Below, piece after piece: positions 1-5,800 of a stretch of DNA of 6,717 bases (its first letter is position 1; each line of letters starts with the position of its first letter). The position numbers and the translations under genes are program-made. This stretch comes from Chloroflexota bacterium (GTDB lineage: Bacteria > Chloroflexota > Limnocylindria > QHBO01): positions 1 through 6,717 of the forward strand of contig VBKA01000024.1 of assembly GCA_005879815.1 (NCBI GenBank). The letters are read 5' to 3'. Below the pieces are notes generated by a model. That model searched no databases and had not been told where the DNA came from. It worked only from the letters and a program-made list of their open reading frames with translations.

Positions 1-396
1 GACGCTATCGATGCCCGTGGTGCCAGTGAAGACGAAGTCGTCGGCACGCTCTCCTGCGTGCGCAGCCTCCTCGCCGGCCAGGAGGCGGAGGATCGCGGTG
101 GCGTCATGCAGCACCCCGGGGCCAAGCTGCGCGTCGCTCAGGAGGGTGAGCATGTCCCTCAACCGCGCTTTCACGTTCGGCACCTGGTCCACGATGCGCA
201 GCTCGAGGGCCTGGACCGGGCCTTTGGCCACCTCCCGCACCCGAAGGTCGAAGGCGGCGCCCGCTCGCTGTAGGGGCGCGAGCAGGTCGCGAAGGTCTGC
301 CTCGAGCAGCCCGGCCGATACCAGCGAGCCGAGCAGCATCTCCGCGCTGGCTCCGGTGGCGCAGTCGAAATAGGCGAGCCGCTCCCCGGGGCTCAC
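1..396 (-). CDS. larC: LarC-like (DUF111 family) protein, N-terminal part, cut by the window edge
   Basis: The first 132 residues are visible; the 3' end lies outside the window. The N-terminus (AYFDCATGASAEMLLGSLVSAGL, residues 8-30) lines up with the family opening YFDC-SGISGDM-LGAL-DAG of LarC. LarC proteins insert nickel into the pyridinium-dithiocarboxylate cofactor of lactate racemase and related enzymes. A later stretch, residues 120-132 (DFVFTGTTGIDSV), occupies the place of the family motif HFHEVGAVDSI, but its histidines and HEVG core are absent. The His-rich patch usually found near residues 65-80 is also missing. GTG at 396 is the only start codon after the in-frame TAG at 457-459, and no strong ribosome binding site precedes it. 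The gene follows pyrC by 65 nt in the same direction, so it may be cotranscribed with the pyr operon. Family assignment is fairly firm; nickel-chelatase function is doubtful, and the gene symbol denotes homology only. Confidence 0.72.
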   Translation of the reverse strand, partial: MSPGERLAYFDCATGASAEMLLGSLVSAGLLEADLRDLLAPLQRAGAAFDLRVREVAKGPVQALELRIVDQVPNVKARLRDMLTLLSDAQLGPGVLHDATAILRLLAGEEAAHAGERADDFVFTGTTGIDSV

Positions 397-461
397 CTCG
401 CGATTCCAGGCAGGCGATGGCGGCCCTGCGGCCGACCTTGCACGAGCATCTTGGCCCTAGC

Positions 462-1853
462 CTAGACCAGCAGTCCCAAGCCTTCGTCGAACATCACGCG
501 GCCATCGGCCACGGTCAGGCGCACGACTCCTGGCAGCCCCCTGCCAAGCAGCGGGGTATTGGCAGATCGCGATGCCAGCGTGTCTCGGTCCACCCGCCAC
601 CGCCCACTCGGGTCGAACACGACCATGTCCGCGCTGGTCCCCGGGCCTAGGCCGCGTTCCTCGCCAATGAGCGCCGCGGGCCCAGTCGAGAGCGCTGTCA
701 GCAGCGCGGCGAGCGACAGGCAGCCGGCGTCGACGGCAGCCAGGCCGATGGAGAGGGCCGTCTCCAGCCCGATCATGCCCGGCGCGGCCTCGGCGAACTC
801 CACCAGCGTGCGCTCCGGCGGATGCGGTGCATGGTCGGTCGCGATGGCGTCGATGCTGCCGTCCGCGAGGCCCCGCAGCACCGCCAGCGCGTCCTCGCGG
901 GCGGGGAGTGGTGGATTCACGCGGCATGCGCCATCGAAGGCGACCTGCGCGTCGACTGGCTGCCCGAACGGGTCGCTCGCCACGTCGCTCTGGGCCTCCC
1001 AGCTGAAGGCCCGATCGCCAGCGACCCACGCATCGCTCATGGCCAGGTGGTGCGGGGTGACGTCGCAGGTGACGCGCACGCCGCGATCCTTGGCCCGTCG
1101 CACGGCGTCGAGGGCTGCCGCCGTCGACAGGTGGGTGAGGTGCAGACGGCCTCCCGTCTCTTCCGCCAGGGCGATGTCGCGCTCGACGATGACCAGCTCC
1201 GCGCTCGGCGGCCAACCGGCCAGGCCCAGGCGGGTTGCCACCGGCCCGGAGCGCATCAACGTCCCGCTCGCGAGGGTCGGATCCTCTGCATGCTCGATCA
1301 GCGGAACGCCAAGCGGGCCGATTCCCAGGAGCGCCGAGCGTGCCAGGCGGGCAGTGGGGATGGCCGCGCCATCATCTGAAAAGGCGACCGCGCCGTTGGC
1401 TGTCAGCTCCCCGACGTCGGTGAGCGCCTCGCCGACGCGTCCATGCGTCACCGCGGCCACGACCCGTACCCGGGCCGAGGCATCGCGCGCCAGCGAGACG
1501 ATCCAGGCGACGCGAGCCGCCTCGTCGAGCGGCGGATCCGTGTTCGGCATCGCGCACACCGTCGTGAATCCGCCGTGGGCAGCGGCGCGGCTCCCGCTCG
1601 CGATGGTTTCGGCTCCCTCCATGCCTGGCTCGCGGAGATGCGCGTGCAAGTCACAGAAGCCCGGGGCGACGACCAAACCGTGGCCGTCGAGGCGGGGTAT
1701 CCCCTCCGGCACACCAGCTCCGTTCACGATCCGTCCGTCGACGACCGCCAGGTCGCGAACCGTATCGCTCCCCGCTGCGGGATCCACCGCCCGGACACCG
1801 GCAAGCAGGAAGCTCGCCGGCGCATCGGTCAGCGCGCCGAAGCGGCTGGTCAT
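462..1853 (-). CDS. pyrC: Dihydroorotase, class I (PyrC)
   Basis: This 463-residue amidohydrolase closes carbamoyl aspartate to dihydroorotate, the third step of UMP synthesis, in the cytoplasm. Visible motifs in order: PGFCDLHAHLREPG (64-77) with metal ligands H70 and H72; the PNTDP loop (103-107); FSDDG (158-162), whose Asp takes the place of the carbamylated Lys in class I enzymes; EHAED (187-191) with H188; HLTHLST (238-244) with H241; TPHHL (266-270); NPPL (313-316); and ATDHAPH (338-344) with catalytic D340. All expected ligands are present, so it should be active. The segment between TPHHL and NPPL is about 26 residues longer than in the Bacillus enzyme, which makes the protein longer than the usual 420-430 residues. 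ATG at 1853 overlaps the pyrB stop as ATGA and is preceded by GAGG at a normal distance, which indicates translational coupling. Confidence 0.97.
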   Translation of the reverse strand: MTSRFGALTDAPASFLLAGVRAVDPAAGSDTVRDLAVVDGRIVNGAGVPEGIPRLDGHGLVVAPGFCDLHAHLREPGMEGAETIASGSRAAAHGGFTTVCAMPNTDPPLDEAARVAWIVSLARDASARVRVVAAVTHGRVGEALTDVGELTANGAVAFSDDGAAIPTARLARSALLGIGPLGVPLIEHAEDPTLASGTLMRSGPVATRLGLAGWPPSAELVIVERDIALAEETGGRLHLTHLSTAAALDAVRRAKDRGVRVTCDVTPHHLAMSDAWVAGDRAFSWEAQSDVASDPFGQPVDAQVAFDGACRVNPPLPAREDALAVLRGLADGSIDAIATDHAPHPPERTLVEFAEAAPGMIGLETALSIGLAAVDAGCLSLAALLTALSTGPAALIGEERGLGPGTSADMVVFDPSGRWRVDRDTLASRSANTPLLGRGLPGVVRLTVADGRVMFDEGLGLLV

Positions 1854-2809
1854 CGGTCGACCTCAGCGGCCAGATGGGGGAGGACAGCCATGCGCACCGC
1901 CACCCCATTGCTGACCTGACGGCCGATCAGGCTCCGCTCGCCGGCCGCCAGCTCGGCCGTGAGCTCGATACCCTCATTGGTGGGACCTGGATGCAGTATC
2001 GGCGCTCCCGGTCGTGCCCAGCTCATGCGCTCCTCGTCAAGGCCCCAGCGGCGCGTGTACTCGCGCAAGGAGCCGACTCCGTCGCCGCCGATCCGCTCGA
2101 GCTGGACCCGCAACGTCATGACTGCCTCGGCGTCATGGAGGGCATCTTGCAGGCCGGCCGCCACGCGCACACCCGGCCAGGCGTGAAAGCCGACGACCCA
2201 GGAAGGGGGTCCGCCGAGCACAACCCGCGCACCCAATCGCGTCAGCGCGTGGAGGTTCGAGCGCGCGACGCGCGAGTGGGCCACGTCCCCGACGATCGCG
2301 ATGGTCCGACCCTCCAGCGAGCCGCCGAGCGCCTCGCGCAGGGTCAGCGCGTCGAGCAGCGCCTGGGTCGGGTGGGCGTGGGCACCGTCGCCCGCATTGA
2401 GGACCCGCAATCCCGTCGCCCGAGCCACCAGGTACGGCGCACCAGCCGCGGCATGGCGGAGGACGACCGTGTGCACCCCTGCACGCTCCAGCGTCAGCAT
2501 GCTGTCGATCAGCGACTCTCCTTTGACCACGCTGCTCCCCGCAACCGACAGGTGAACCACCGTCGCGCCCAGCTCTCGAGCCGCGAGCTCGAAGCTGACA
2601 CGCGTCCGCGTCGAAGGCTCGTAGAAGGCAAGGCCCACCGTGTGTCCGCGCAGTCGGCGCGCGGCTTCATCCAGCTCAGCATTGGCTCGCTGCTTCCGCA
2701 ACTCAGCCGCCTCGTCGAGGATGGCCTCCAGCTCCGGGCGCGTGAGCTGGTCGACGTCGAGCAGATGTCGCCGCTTCCAGGTTCTGGGGCCAGCAGCCAC
2801 CGCAGTCAT
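1850..2809 (-). CDS. pyrB: Aspartate carbamoyltransferase catalytic subunit (PyrB)
   Basis: This 319-residue enzyme joins carbamoyl phosphate and aspartate, the committed step of pyrimidine synthesis; catalytic chains act as trimers. The carbamoyl-phosphate-binding signature is intact: FYEPSTRTRVSFE (62-74). The loop SSVVKGES (92-99) supplies Ser and Lys to the neighbouring active site. Also visible are AGDGAHAHPTQALLD (139-153), GDVAHSRVARSN (174-185), MTLRVQLER (231-239) and the C-terminal helix motif QVSNGVAVRMAVL (298-310). Length is typical for the catalytic chain. The late loop reads HPGPTNEGIEL (273-283), where most relatives have an Arg (HPGPMNRGVEI); this is a lineage variation or a functional change. 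ATG at 2809 overlaps the pyrR stop (ATGA), with GGAG upstream inside pyrR. No pyrI regulatory-subunit gene is present; control is expected through PyrR. Confidence 0.97.
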   Translation of the reverse strand: MTAVAAGPRTWKRRHLLDVDQLTRPELEAILDEAAELRKQRANAELDEAARRLRGHTVGLAFYEPSTRTRVSFELAARELGATVVHLSVAGSSVVKGESLIDSMLTLERAGVHTVVLRHAAAGAPYLVARATGLRVLNAGDGAHAHPTQALLDALTLREALGGSLEGRTIAIVGDVAHSRVARSNLHALTRLGARVVLGGPPSWVVGFHAWPGVRVAAGLQDALHDAEAVMTLRVQLERIGGDGVGSLREYTRRWGLDEERMSWARPGAPILHPGPTNEGIELTAELAAGERSLIGRQVSNGVAVRMAVLPHLAAEVDR

Positions 2810-3348
2810 CGGGCCGAACTCCGCGCGATCAGGACCTCGTCCACTCCATCGGTCTCCGACAGGCGCACCTGCACGTTCTCGTCAAGGCTGGTGGGCAGGT
2901 TCTTGCCGACGTGGTCCGGGCGGATGGGGAGCTCCCGGTGTCCCCGGTCCACGATCACCGCCAGGCGTACCGCAGTCGGCCGGCCATGGTCGGTGATGGC
3001 GTCGAGCGCTGCGCGCACCGTGCGGCCGGTGAACAGCACATCGTCGACGAGCACCACCGTCTTGTCGGTCAGCTCCGGCATGGCCTCCGTGCGCTTGACG
3101 ATGGGCGCGTGGGCAATCTTGGTGAGGTCGTCGCGGTAGTACGTGATGTCCAGGCTGCCGACCGGCACCTCGACCCCCTCGTGCTCGTGGATCAGGGCCG
3201 CCAGGCGCTGCGCCAGCGGCACGCCACGGCTGTGGACTCCAACCATCACCAGGCCATCGGTCCCGCCGTTGCGCTCGACGATCTCGTGCGCGATGCGCAC
3301 CAACGCACGGCGCAGCTCGTCCGCGCGCATGATCTGGCGCGCGCTCAC
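2806..3348 (-). CDS. pyrR: PyrR, pyr operon RNA-binding regulator / uracil phosphoribosyltransferase
   Basis: This 180-residue protein is of normal PyrR length. It has the phosphoribosyltransferase fold with the PRPP-binding loop VVLVDDVLFTGRT (98-110). Other family blocks are LVMVGVHSRG (33-42), SLDITYYRDDL (65-75) and VDRGHRELPIRPDHVGKN (133-150). In known systems PyrR with UMP or UTP binds a hairpin in pyr mRNA and represses the operon; many members also convert uracil and PRPP to UMP. The chosen start is GTG at 3348, whose last two bases begin the TGA of a 23-codon leader ORF. There is no Shine-Dalgarno in the preceding 12 nt, so translation probably depends on the ribosome ending the leader ORF. 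ATG at 3330 is an alternative start. A PyrR-binding-loop sequence in its own leader (3428-3445) supports autoregulation. Confidence 0.96.
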   Translation of the reverse strand: MSARQIMRADELRRALVRIAHEIVERNGGTDGLVMVGVHSRGVPLAQRLAALIHEHEGVEVPVGSLDITYYRDDLTKIAHAPIVKRTEAMPELTDKTVVLVDDVLFTGRTVRAALDAITDHGRPTAVRLAVIVDRGHRELPIRPDHVGKNLPTSLDENVQVRLSETDGVDEVLIARSSAR

Positions 3349-3416
3349 GGATACGACGACGCCATCGATCTATCCGGACCGATGGCGTGGCAACACGGCG
3401 TTGAGAATCGGTTCAT
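3345..3416 (-). CDS. Leader peptide of the pyr operon (23 codons), predicted
   Basis: ATG at 3416 follows AAGGAG (3426-3421) with a 4-nt gap, the strongest ribosome binding site in the leader. The frame encodes 23 residues, beginning MNRFSTPCCHAIG and ending ASSYP. It stops with TGA at 3347-3345, overlapping the GTG of pyrR as GTGA. It has no recognisable domain, signal peptide or membrane segment. It contains the codons TCA and AGA, probably rare here, but no run of codons suggesting amino-acid-dependent attenuation. Its likely role is the act of translation: it places initiation under the PyrR-binding hairpin just upstream and delivers ribosomes to the pyrR start. The reading frame and signals are seen directly; translation and the regulatory role are inferred. 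Confidence 0.6.
   Translation of the reverse strand: MNRFSTPCCHAIGPDRSMASSYP
3359..3388 (-). promoter_or_regulatory. Second leader hairpin, 9-bp perfect stem, just upstream of pyrR
   Basis: ACGCCAUCG (3388-3380) pairs perfectly with CGAUGGCGU (3367-3359) around a 12-nt loop, GUCCGGAUAGAU. It lies in the 3' half of the leader ORF and ends 10 nt before the pyrR GTG. No U-run follows, so it is not an intrinsic terminator. The sequence GGUCCGGAUAGAUC spanning the loop matches 8 of 12 fixed positions of the PyrR-binding consensus, so it may be a weak second PyrR site, or simply a structure that makes pyrR initiation depend on translation of the leader. Confidence 0.55.
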
Positions 3417-3420
3417 GGCG

Positions 3421-3426
3421 CTCCTT
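3421..3426 (-). promoter_or_regulatory. Shine-Dalgarno AAGGAG of the pyr leader ORF
   Basis: AAGGAG on the minus strand lies 4 nt before ATG 3416 and 1 nt after the 3' arm of the PyrR-binding hairpin. A ribosome starting here would cover the hairpin, so a PyrR-locked hairpin should exclude it. The pyrR start itself has no comparable site. Confidence 0.7.
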
Positions 3427-3427
3427 G

Positions 3428-3445
3428 GCGGCCTCGCCGGACCGC
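3428..3445 (-). promoter_or_regulatory. PyrR-binding loop in the pyr operon leader RNA
   Basis: The RNA reads GGUCCGGCGAGGCC at 3443-3430. Against the known PyrR-binding consensus ARUCCNGNGAGGYU it matches 10 of the 12 fixed positions. The two mismatches, the first A and the last U, change together to a G-C pair, so the closing pair is kept. The arms GCGG (3445-3442) and CCGC (3431-3428) form the lower stem. The site starts about 11 nt after the predicted transcription start and ends just before the AAGGAG ribosome binding site. No terminator and U-run follow, so transcription attenuation of the Bacillus type looks unlikely. Blocking of translation initiation, as reported for mycobacterial pyr leaders, is the better model. 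Confidence 0.85.
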
Positions 3446-3462
3446 GGTAAAGGTCGCCGCCG

Positions 3463-3468
3463 AGTATA
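3463..3468 (-). promoter_or_regulatory. -10 box of the pyr operon promoter
   Basis: TATACT on the minus strand (3468-3463) matches the sigma-70 -10 consensus at 5 of 6 bases and stands out in this GC-rich sequence. The best -35 candidate is GTGACC, 19 nt upstream, overlapping the stop codon of the anti-sigma gene; it is weak. Transcription would begin near 3456, about 40 nt before the leader ATG, so the PyrR-binding loop would be the first structure transcribed. Confidence 0.6.
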
Positions 3469-3489
3469 GCGGGACGTTCCCTCAATCGG

Positions 3490-5133
3490 TCACGGGGCGG
3501 CAGGATCGGGGACGTACACGCCGGGTCCGAGCCATGGAGGTGGCGTGATGCCGGTGCCCCCCACCTCCGTCGGCTTCCCCCCGGCGTTCGTGGGTGTCGT
3601 ACGCAGGAAGGCGGCAGCCCCGAACTCCGGCGACGGATAGACAAGGGTGACGGCAGCCCGCTTCCCGTCCGGGCTGAGCCCGACGTCCACGACGCCGAGG
3701 TTGTCGCCCTCCTGGGTGGTCATTCCCCCGAGACCCAAGGCCGATGCCTTGGTCAGCGGGCCCTGACCGGCATGCCCCGCGTAGACGGCATTCTGGTCGG
3801 GGTAGTTCGCCCCTTCGGGTGTCCCGTTCCACAGCCCGCCCCAGAACGTGTAGCTGTCCGAGTCATCCGCCCAGGTGACATCACCCGAGGCGAATGCCTG
3901 GCCACCCTGATCGGGCTGCAGGTCGCCGAAGAGGGGGGCGCCGGACGTCCAGCTCGGGATGCCACCCGATCCGCTGCTCGTCAGCTGTGGGAGCCCGCCG
4001 GTACTGAAGATCCACCCGGTTTGCCTGTCGCGGGGGAGCGCCATGGTCCCGCGCCAGAAGATCGCTTTCTGACCATCGGGCGAGAGGAGCGGCATGAACA
4101 CGCCATCCGCCTTGGCCACGGGCTTCGCGAGCAGGTCATCGAAGGCCAACCCACCATTCGCCGGGAACTGCGTGGCGACGCTGGTCGGGTCGGCCGCACC
4201 GAGGCTGATCCACAGCGTCTCCGCTCCATCCGCCACCGGAGCCCAGCTGGCGGCGTAGGCGTTGCCCGCCTTGGTCACCTGCTTGGTACCCCCGGTCGAG
4301 CGATCGAAGATCCACACGTCGCTGGTTCCCCCTTGCGGCACCGCCTCGACGGTGAAGGCCAGGTAGCGGCCTTCTGGCGACCAGAGCAACCGACGCCCAA
4401 AGGCCTGGGGGAAGCTCTCTCCGAGCTGGACGGTCTTGCCGGTTGAGAGATCGGTCGCGAAGAAGACCCACGTGCCTTTGGCGTCCAGAAGCGTTGCGAA
4501 CGCGAGCACGCGGCCGTCCGGGGAGAGGGACGCACGCTGTGGCTGGCCCCAGCCGAACTGCGCCGGGTTGATGACGCTGACCGAATCTCCGCTCGCGTCC
4601 CGGATGACCTCGAGCTTCCGCTTCTCCTTTGGTCCGGTGAGGCTCACGTAGATCAAATCCCCCCGCTTCATGCCGAGCGGAAGCGGTGCGGGCGTGGCCG
4701 AAGGCGCCGCGCTGCCCGAGGACGGGGGCGTGGGTGAAGTGGAGGCAACCGCGCTGCCCGACGGCGGGATCGAAGCCCCAACCTGTGGACCCTTGAAGCC
4801 GCCGTTGAGGAAGAAGACGGCCAGCAGTCCCGCTGCGGCAACCGTTGCGAGCGAGGCGACGCCGGCGAGGAGCCCGCCCGGGCGGCGCCACCAGGGAGCG
4901 CCAAAGCGCCCGGATGCGATGCCCGTCCGCACGCGTGGACCTAGGTCCCTGGGAGCTGCACTCACCGGCAGGCCACCCAGCAGCTGGCGCTGCTGGGTGA
5001 AGGCCTCCAGCGTCTCGCGGCAGACCTGGCAGGTCGAGAGATGGGCCTCGAGCTCGCGGCGCTCGACATCGGTCAGTTCCCCGGTGAGCGAGGCCGAGAT
5101 CAGCTCGTCGGGGTGGCTGTCGAAGGGCCTCAC
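3490..5133 (-). CDS. Membrane anti-sigma factor with zinc-finger domain and extracytoplasmic beta-propeller
   Basis: This 547-residue protein starts at GTG 5133, which overlaps the sigma-factor TGA (GTGA) and follows AGGA. The frame is open further upstream, but that part is antisense-like Arg/Pro-rich shadow coding inside the sigma gene. Residues 5-45 form a zinc-binding anti-sigma domain with H7 and the HLSTCQVC motif (H31, C35, C38). A hydrophobic stretch at about 88-109 is a single membrane helix with the N-terminus inside. Residues 117-152 are a Pro/Ser/Thr/Ala-rich linker. From about 155 onward it resembles a TolB/WD40-like propeller, with repeated SPDG or SPEG turns at 204, 252, 351 and 487 and related W-starting blades near 297, 395 and 421. 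The N-terminal domain should hold the adjacent ECF sigma factor inactive at the membrane, while the propeller senses something outside or binds another protein. The signal is not evident from sequence. Confidence 0.88.
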   Translation of the reverse strand: MRPFDSHPDELISASLTGELTDVERRELEAHLSTCQVCRETLEAFTQQRQLLGGLPVSAAPRDLGPRVRTGIASGRFGAPWWRRPGGLLAGVASLATVAAAGLLAVFFLNGGFKGPQVGASIPPSGSAVASTSPTPPSSGSAAPSATPAPLPLGMKRGDLIYVSLTGPKEKRKLEVIRDASGDSVSVINPAQFGWGQPQRASLSPDGRVLAFATLLDAKGTWVFFATDLSTGKTVQLGESFPQAFGRRLLWSPEGRYLAFTVEAVPQGGTSDVWIFDRSTGGTKQVTKAGNAYAASWAPVADGAETLWISLGAADPTSVATQFPANGGLAFDDLLAKPVAKADGVFMPLLSPDGQKAIFWRGTMALPRDRQTGWIFSTGGLPQLTSSGSGGIPSWTSGAPLFGDLQPDQGGQAFASGDVTWADDSDSYTFWGGLWNGTPEGANYPDQNAVYAGHAGQGPLTKASALGLGGMTTQEGDNLGVVDVGLSPDGKRAAVTLVYPSPEFGAAAFLRTTPTNAGGKPTEVGGTGITPPPWLGPGVYVPDPAAP

Positions 5134-5711
5134 GTGCCGATTCCTTCCCGCTGCAGCTCCCGTCGCATCTCGCCACGGGCCCGACACAGGAGCGTCCGCA
5201 CCGCGCCGTAGCTCATGCCCATCACGTCGCCGATCTGCGTGGCGCTCATGTCCTCGACGTCGGAGAGGACCAGGCATTGACGATGGTTCGGACGGAGCCT
5301 GGCCAGGGCGCGTTGGATGCGCACGTCGATCGAGGCACCCAGCACCTGGGCCTCCGGTCCCGGGCGGGGGTCGGGGCGCTGGTGGTGGCTCTCGTCGTCG
5401 CCCATCGGTGTCAGGAAGCGCCGGCGTCGCATCTCGTCGATCGCGGTGTTGGTCGCGATGCGGTAGATCCACGATCGCGTCGACGCGTCATCGGCCAGGG
5501 TGTCGAGCTTGCGGTAGGCCTTGATGAAGGTGTCCTGCGTGATATCTGCCGCGCGATCGGCGTCGCCCACCATGCGCAGCACGTAGTTGTGGATTGGCTC
5601 GGAAAACTGGGCGAAGAGGCGCTCGAAGCGCGCTTCGCGTGCGGCATCGACGGCTGGCGCACTCACCAGGGGCTCCGCCGCCAGGGGTCGCGGCCAGGCC
5701 ATCGACTGCAC
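5130..5711 (-). CDS. ECF-type RNA polymerase sigma factor (sigma-70 family)
   Basis: Sigma region 2 spans about residues 29-97, including DITQDTFIKAYRKL and the -10-recognition segment STRSWIYRIATNTAIDEMRRR. Region 4 spans about 131-186, with the helix-turn-helix MSATQIGDVMGMSYGAVRTLLCRARGEM split across its two helices. Regions 1 and 3 are absent, as expected for an ECF factor. GTG 5711 was chosen because GGAGG (5721-5717) sits 5 nt ahead of it, giving 193 residues. GTG 5741 would add 10 residues but has no clear ribosome binding site, and ATG 5702 is also in frame. The stop overlaps the start of the anti-sigma gene, so the pair should be made together. It directs RNA polymerase to a regulon that probably includes its own promoter; the trigger is unknown. 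Confidence 0.93.
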   Translation of the reverse strand: MQSMAWPRPLAAEPLVSAPAVDAAREARFERLFAQFSEPIHNYVLRMVGDADRAADITQDTFIKAYRKLDTLADDASTRSWIYRIATNTAIDEMRRRRFLTPMGDDESHHQRPDPRPGPEAQVLGASIDVRIQRALARLRPNHRQCLVLSDVEDMSATQIGDVMGMSYGAVRTLLCRARGEMRRELQREGIGT

Positions 5712-5716
5712 GTCGT

Positions 5717-5721
5717 CCTCC
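5717..5721 (-). promoter_or_regulatory. Shine-Dalgarno GGAGG deciding the sigma-factor start
   Basis: GGAGG on the minus strand is 5 nt before GTG 5711. The upstream in-frame GTG at 5741 lacks such a site, so the shorter protein is preferred. Confidence 0.5.
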
Positions 5722-5772
5722 GATCCGGGGGTTGCTGCCACTCGGACCCGGTACGGGCGAGGCGGCTCATCT

Positions 5773-5800
5773 GTTACAGGCTCGCACGGGGTGGTTTCAA
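5773..5800 (-). promoter_or_regulatory. Candidate promoter of the sigma/anti-sigma operon
   Basis: On the minus strand TTGAAA (5800-5795) and TGTAAC (5778-5773) are separated by 16 nt, resembling a sigma-70 promoter with a start near 5766. The same bases read as TGAAAC-16-GTAACA also look somewhat like an ECF promoter, which would allow autoregulation. The -35 element overlaps the stop codon of the GalT-like gene. Confidence 0.4.

Noticed and set aside
393..449. An 18-codon ORF before the LarC-like gene, ending in a GTGA overlap
   Set aside because: It resembles the pyr leader arrangement but has no convincing ribosome binding site and no adjacent regulatory hairpin; chance is the simpler explanation.
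397..461. Possible terminator between pyrC and the LarC-like gene
   Set aside because: Only a 5-bp CGGCC/GGCCG hairpin is seen, with no U-run after it.
559..1914. A 451-codon open frame on the plus strand opposite pyrC
   Set aside because: It is antisense to a clear dihydroorotase gene, is rich in Ala/Arg/Ser as expected of a GC-rich shadow frame, and shows no family motif.
1874..3139. A 421-codon open frame on the plus strand opposite pyrB and pyrR
   Set aside because: It runs through both well-supported minus-strand genes and has low-complexity shadow composition; no domain is seen.
3470..3482. GGGAACGTCCC inverted repeat upstream of the pyr -10 box as an operator
   Set aside because: The arms are only 4 bp and such repeats are frequent in GC-rich DNA; nothing links it to a known regulator.
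5134..5472. N-terminal extension of the anti-sigma protein into the sigma gene
   Set aside because: The extra 113 residues are Arg/Pro-rich and out of frame with the conserved sigma region 4. The zinc-finger domain begins right after the GTG that overlaps the sigma stop.
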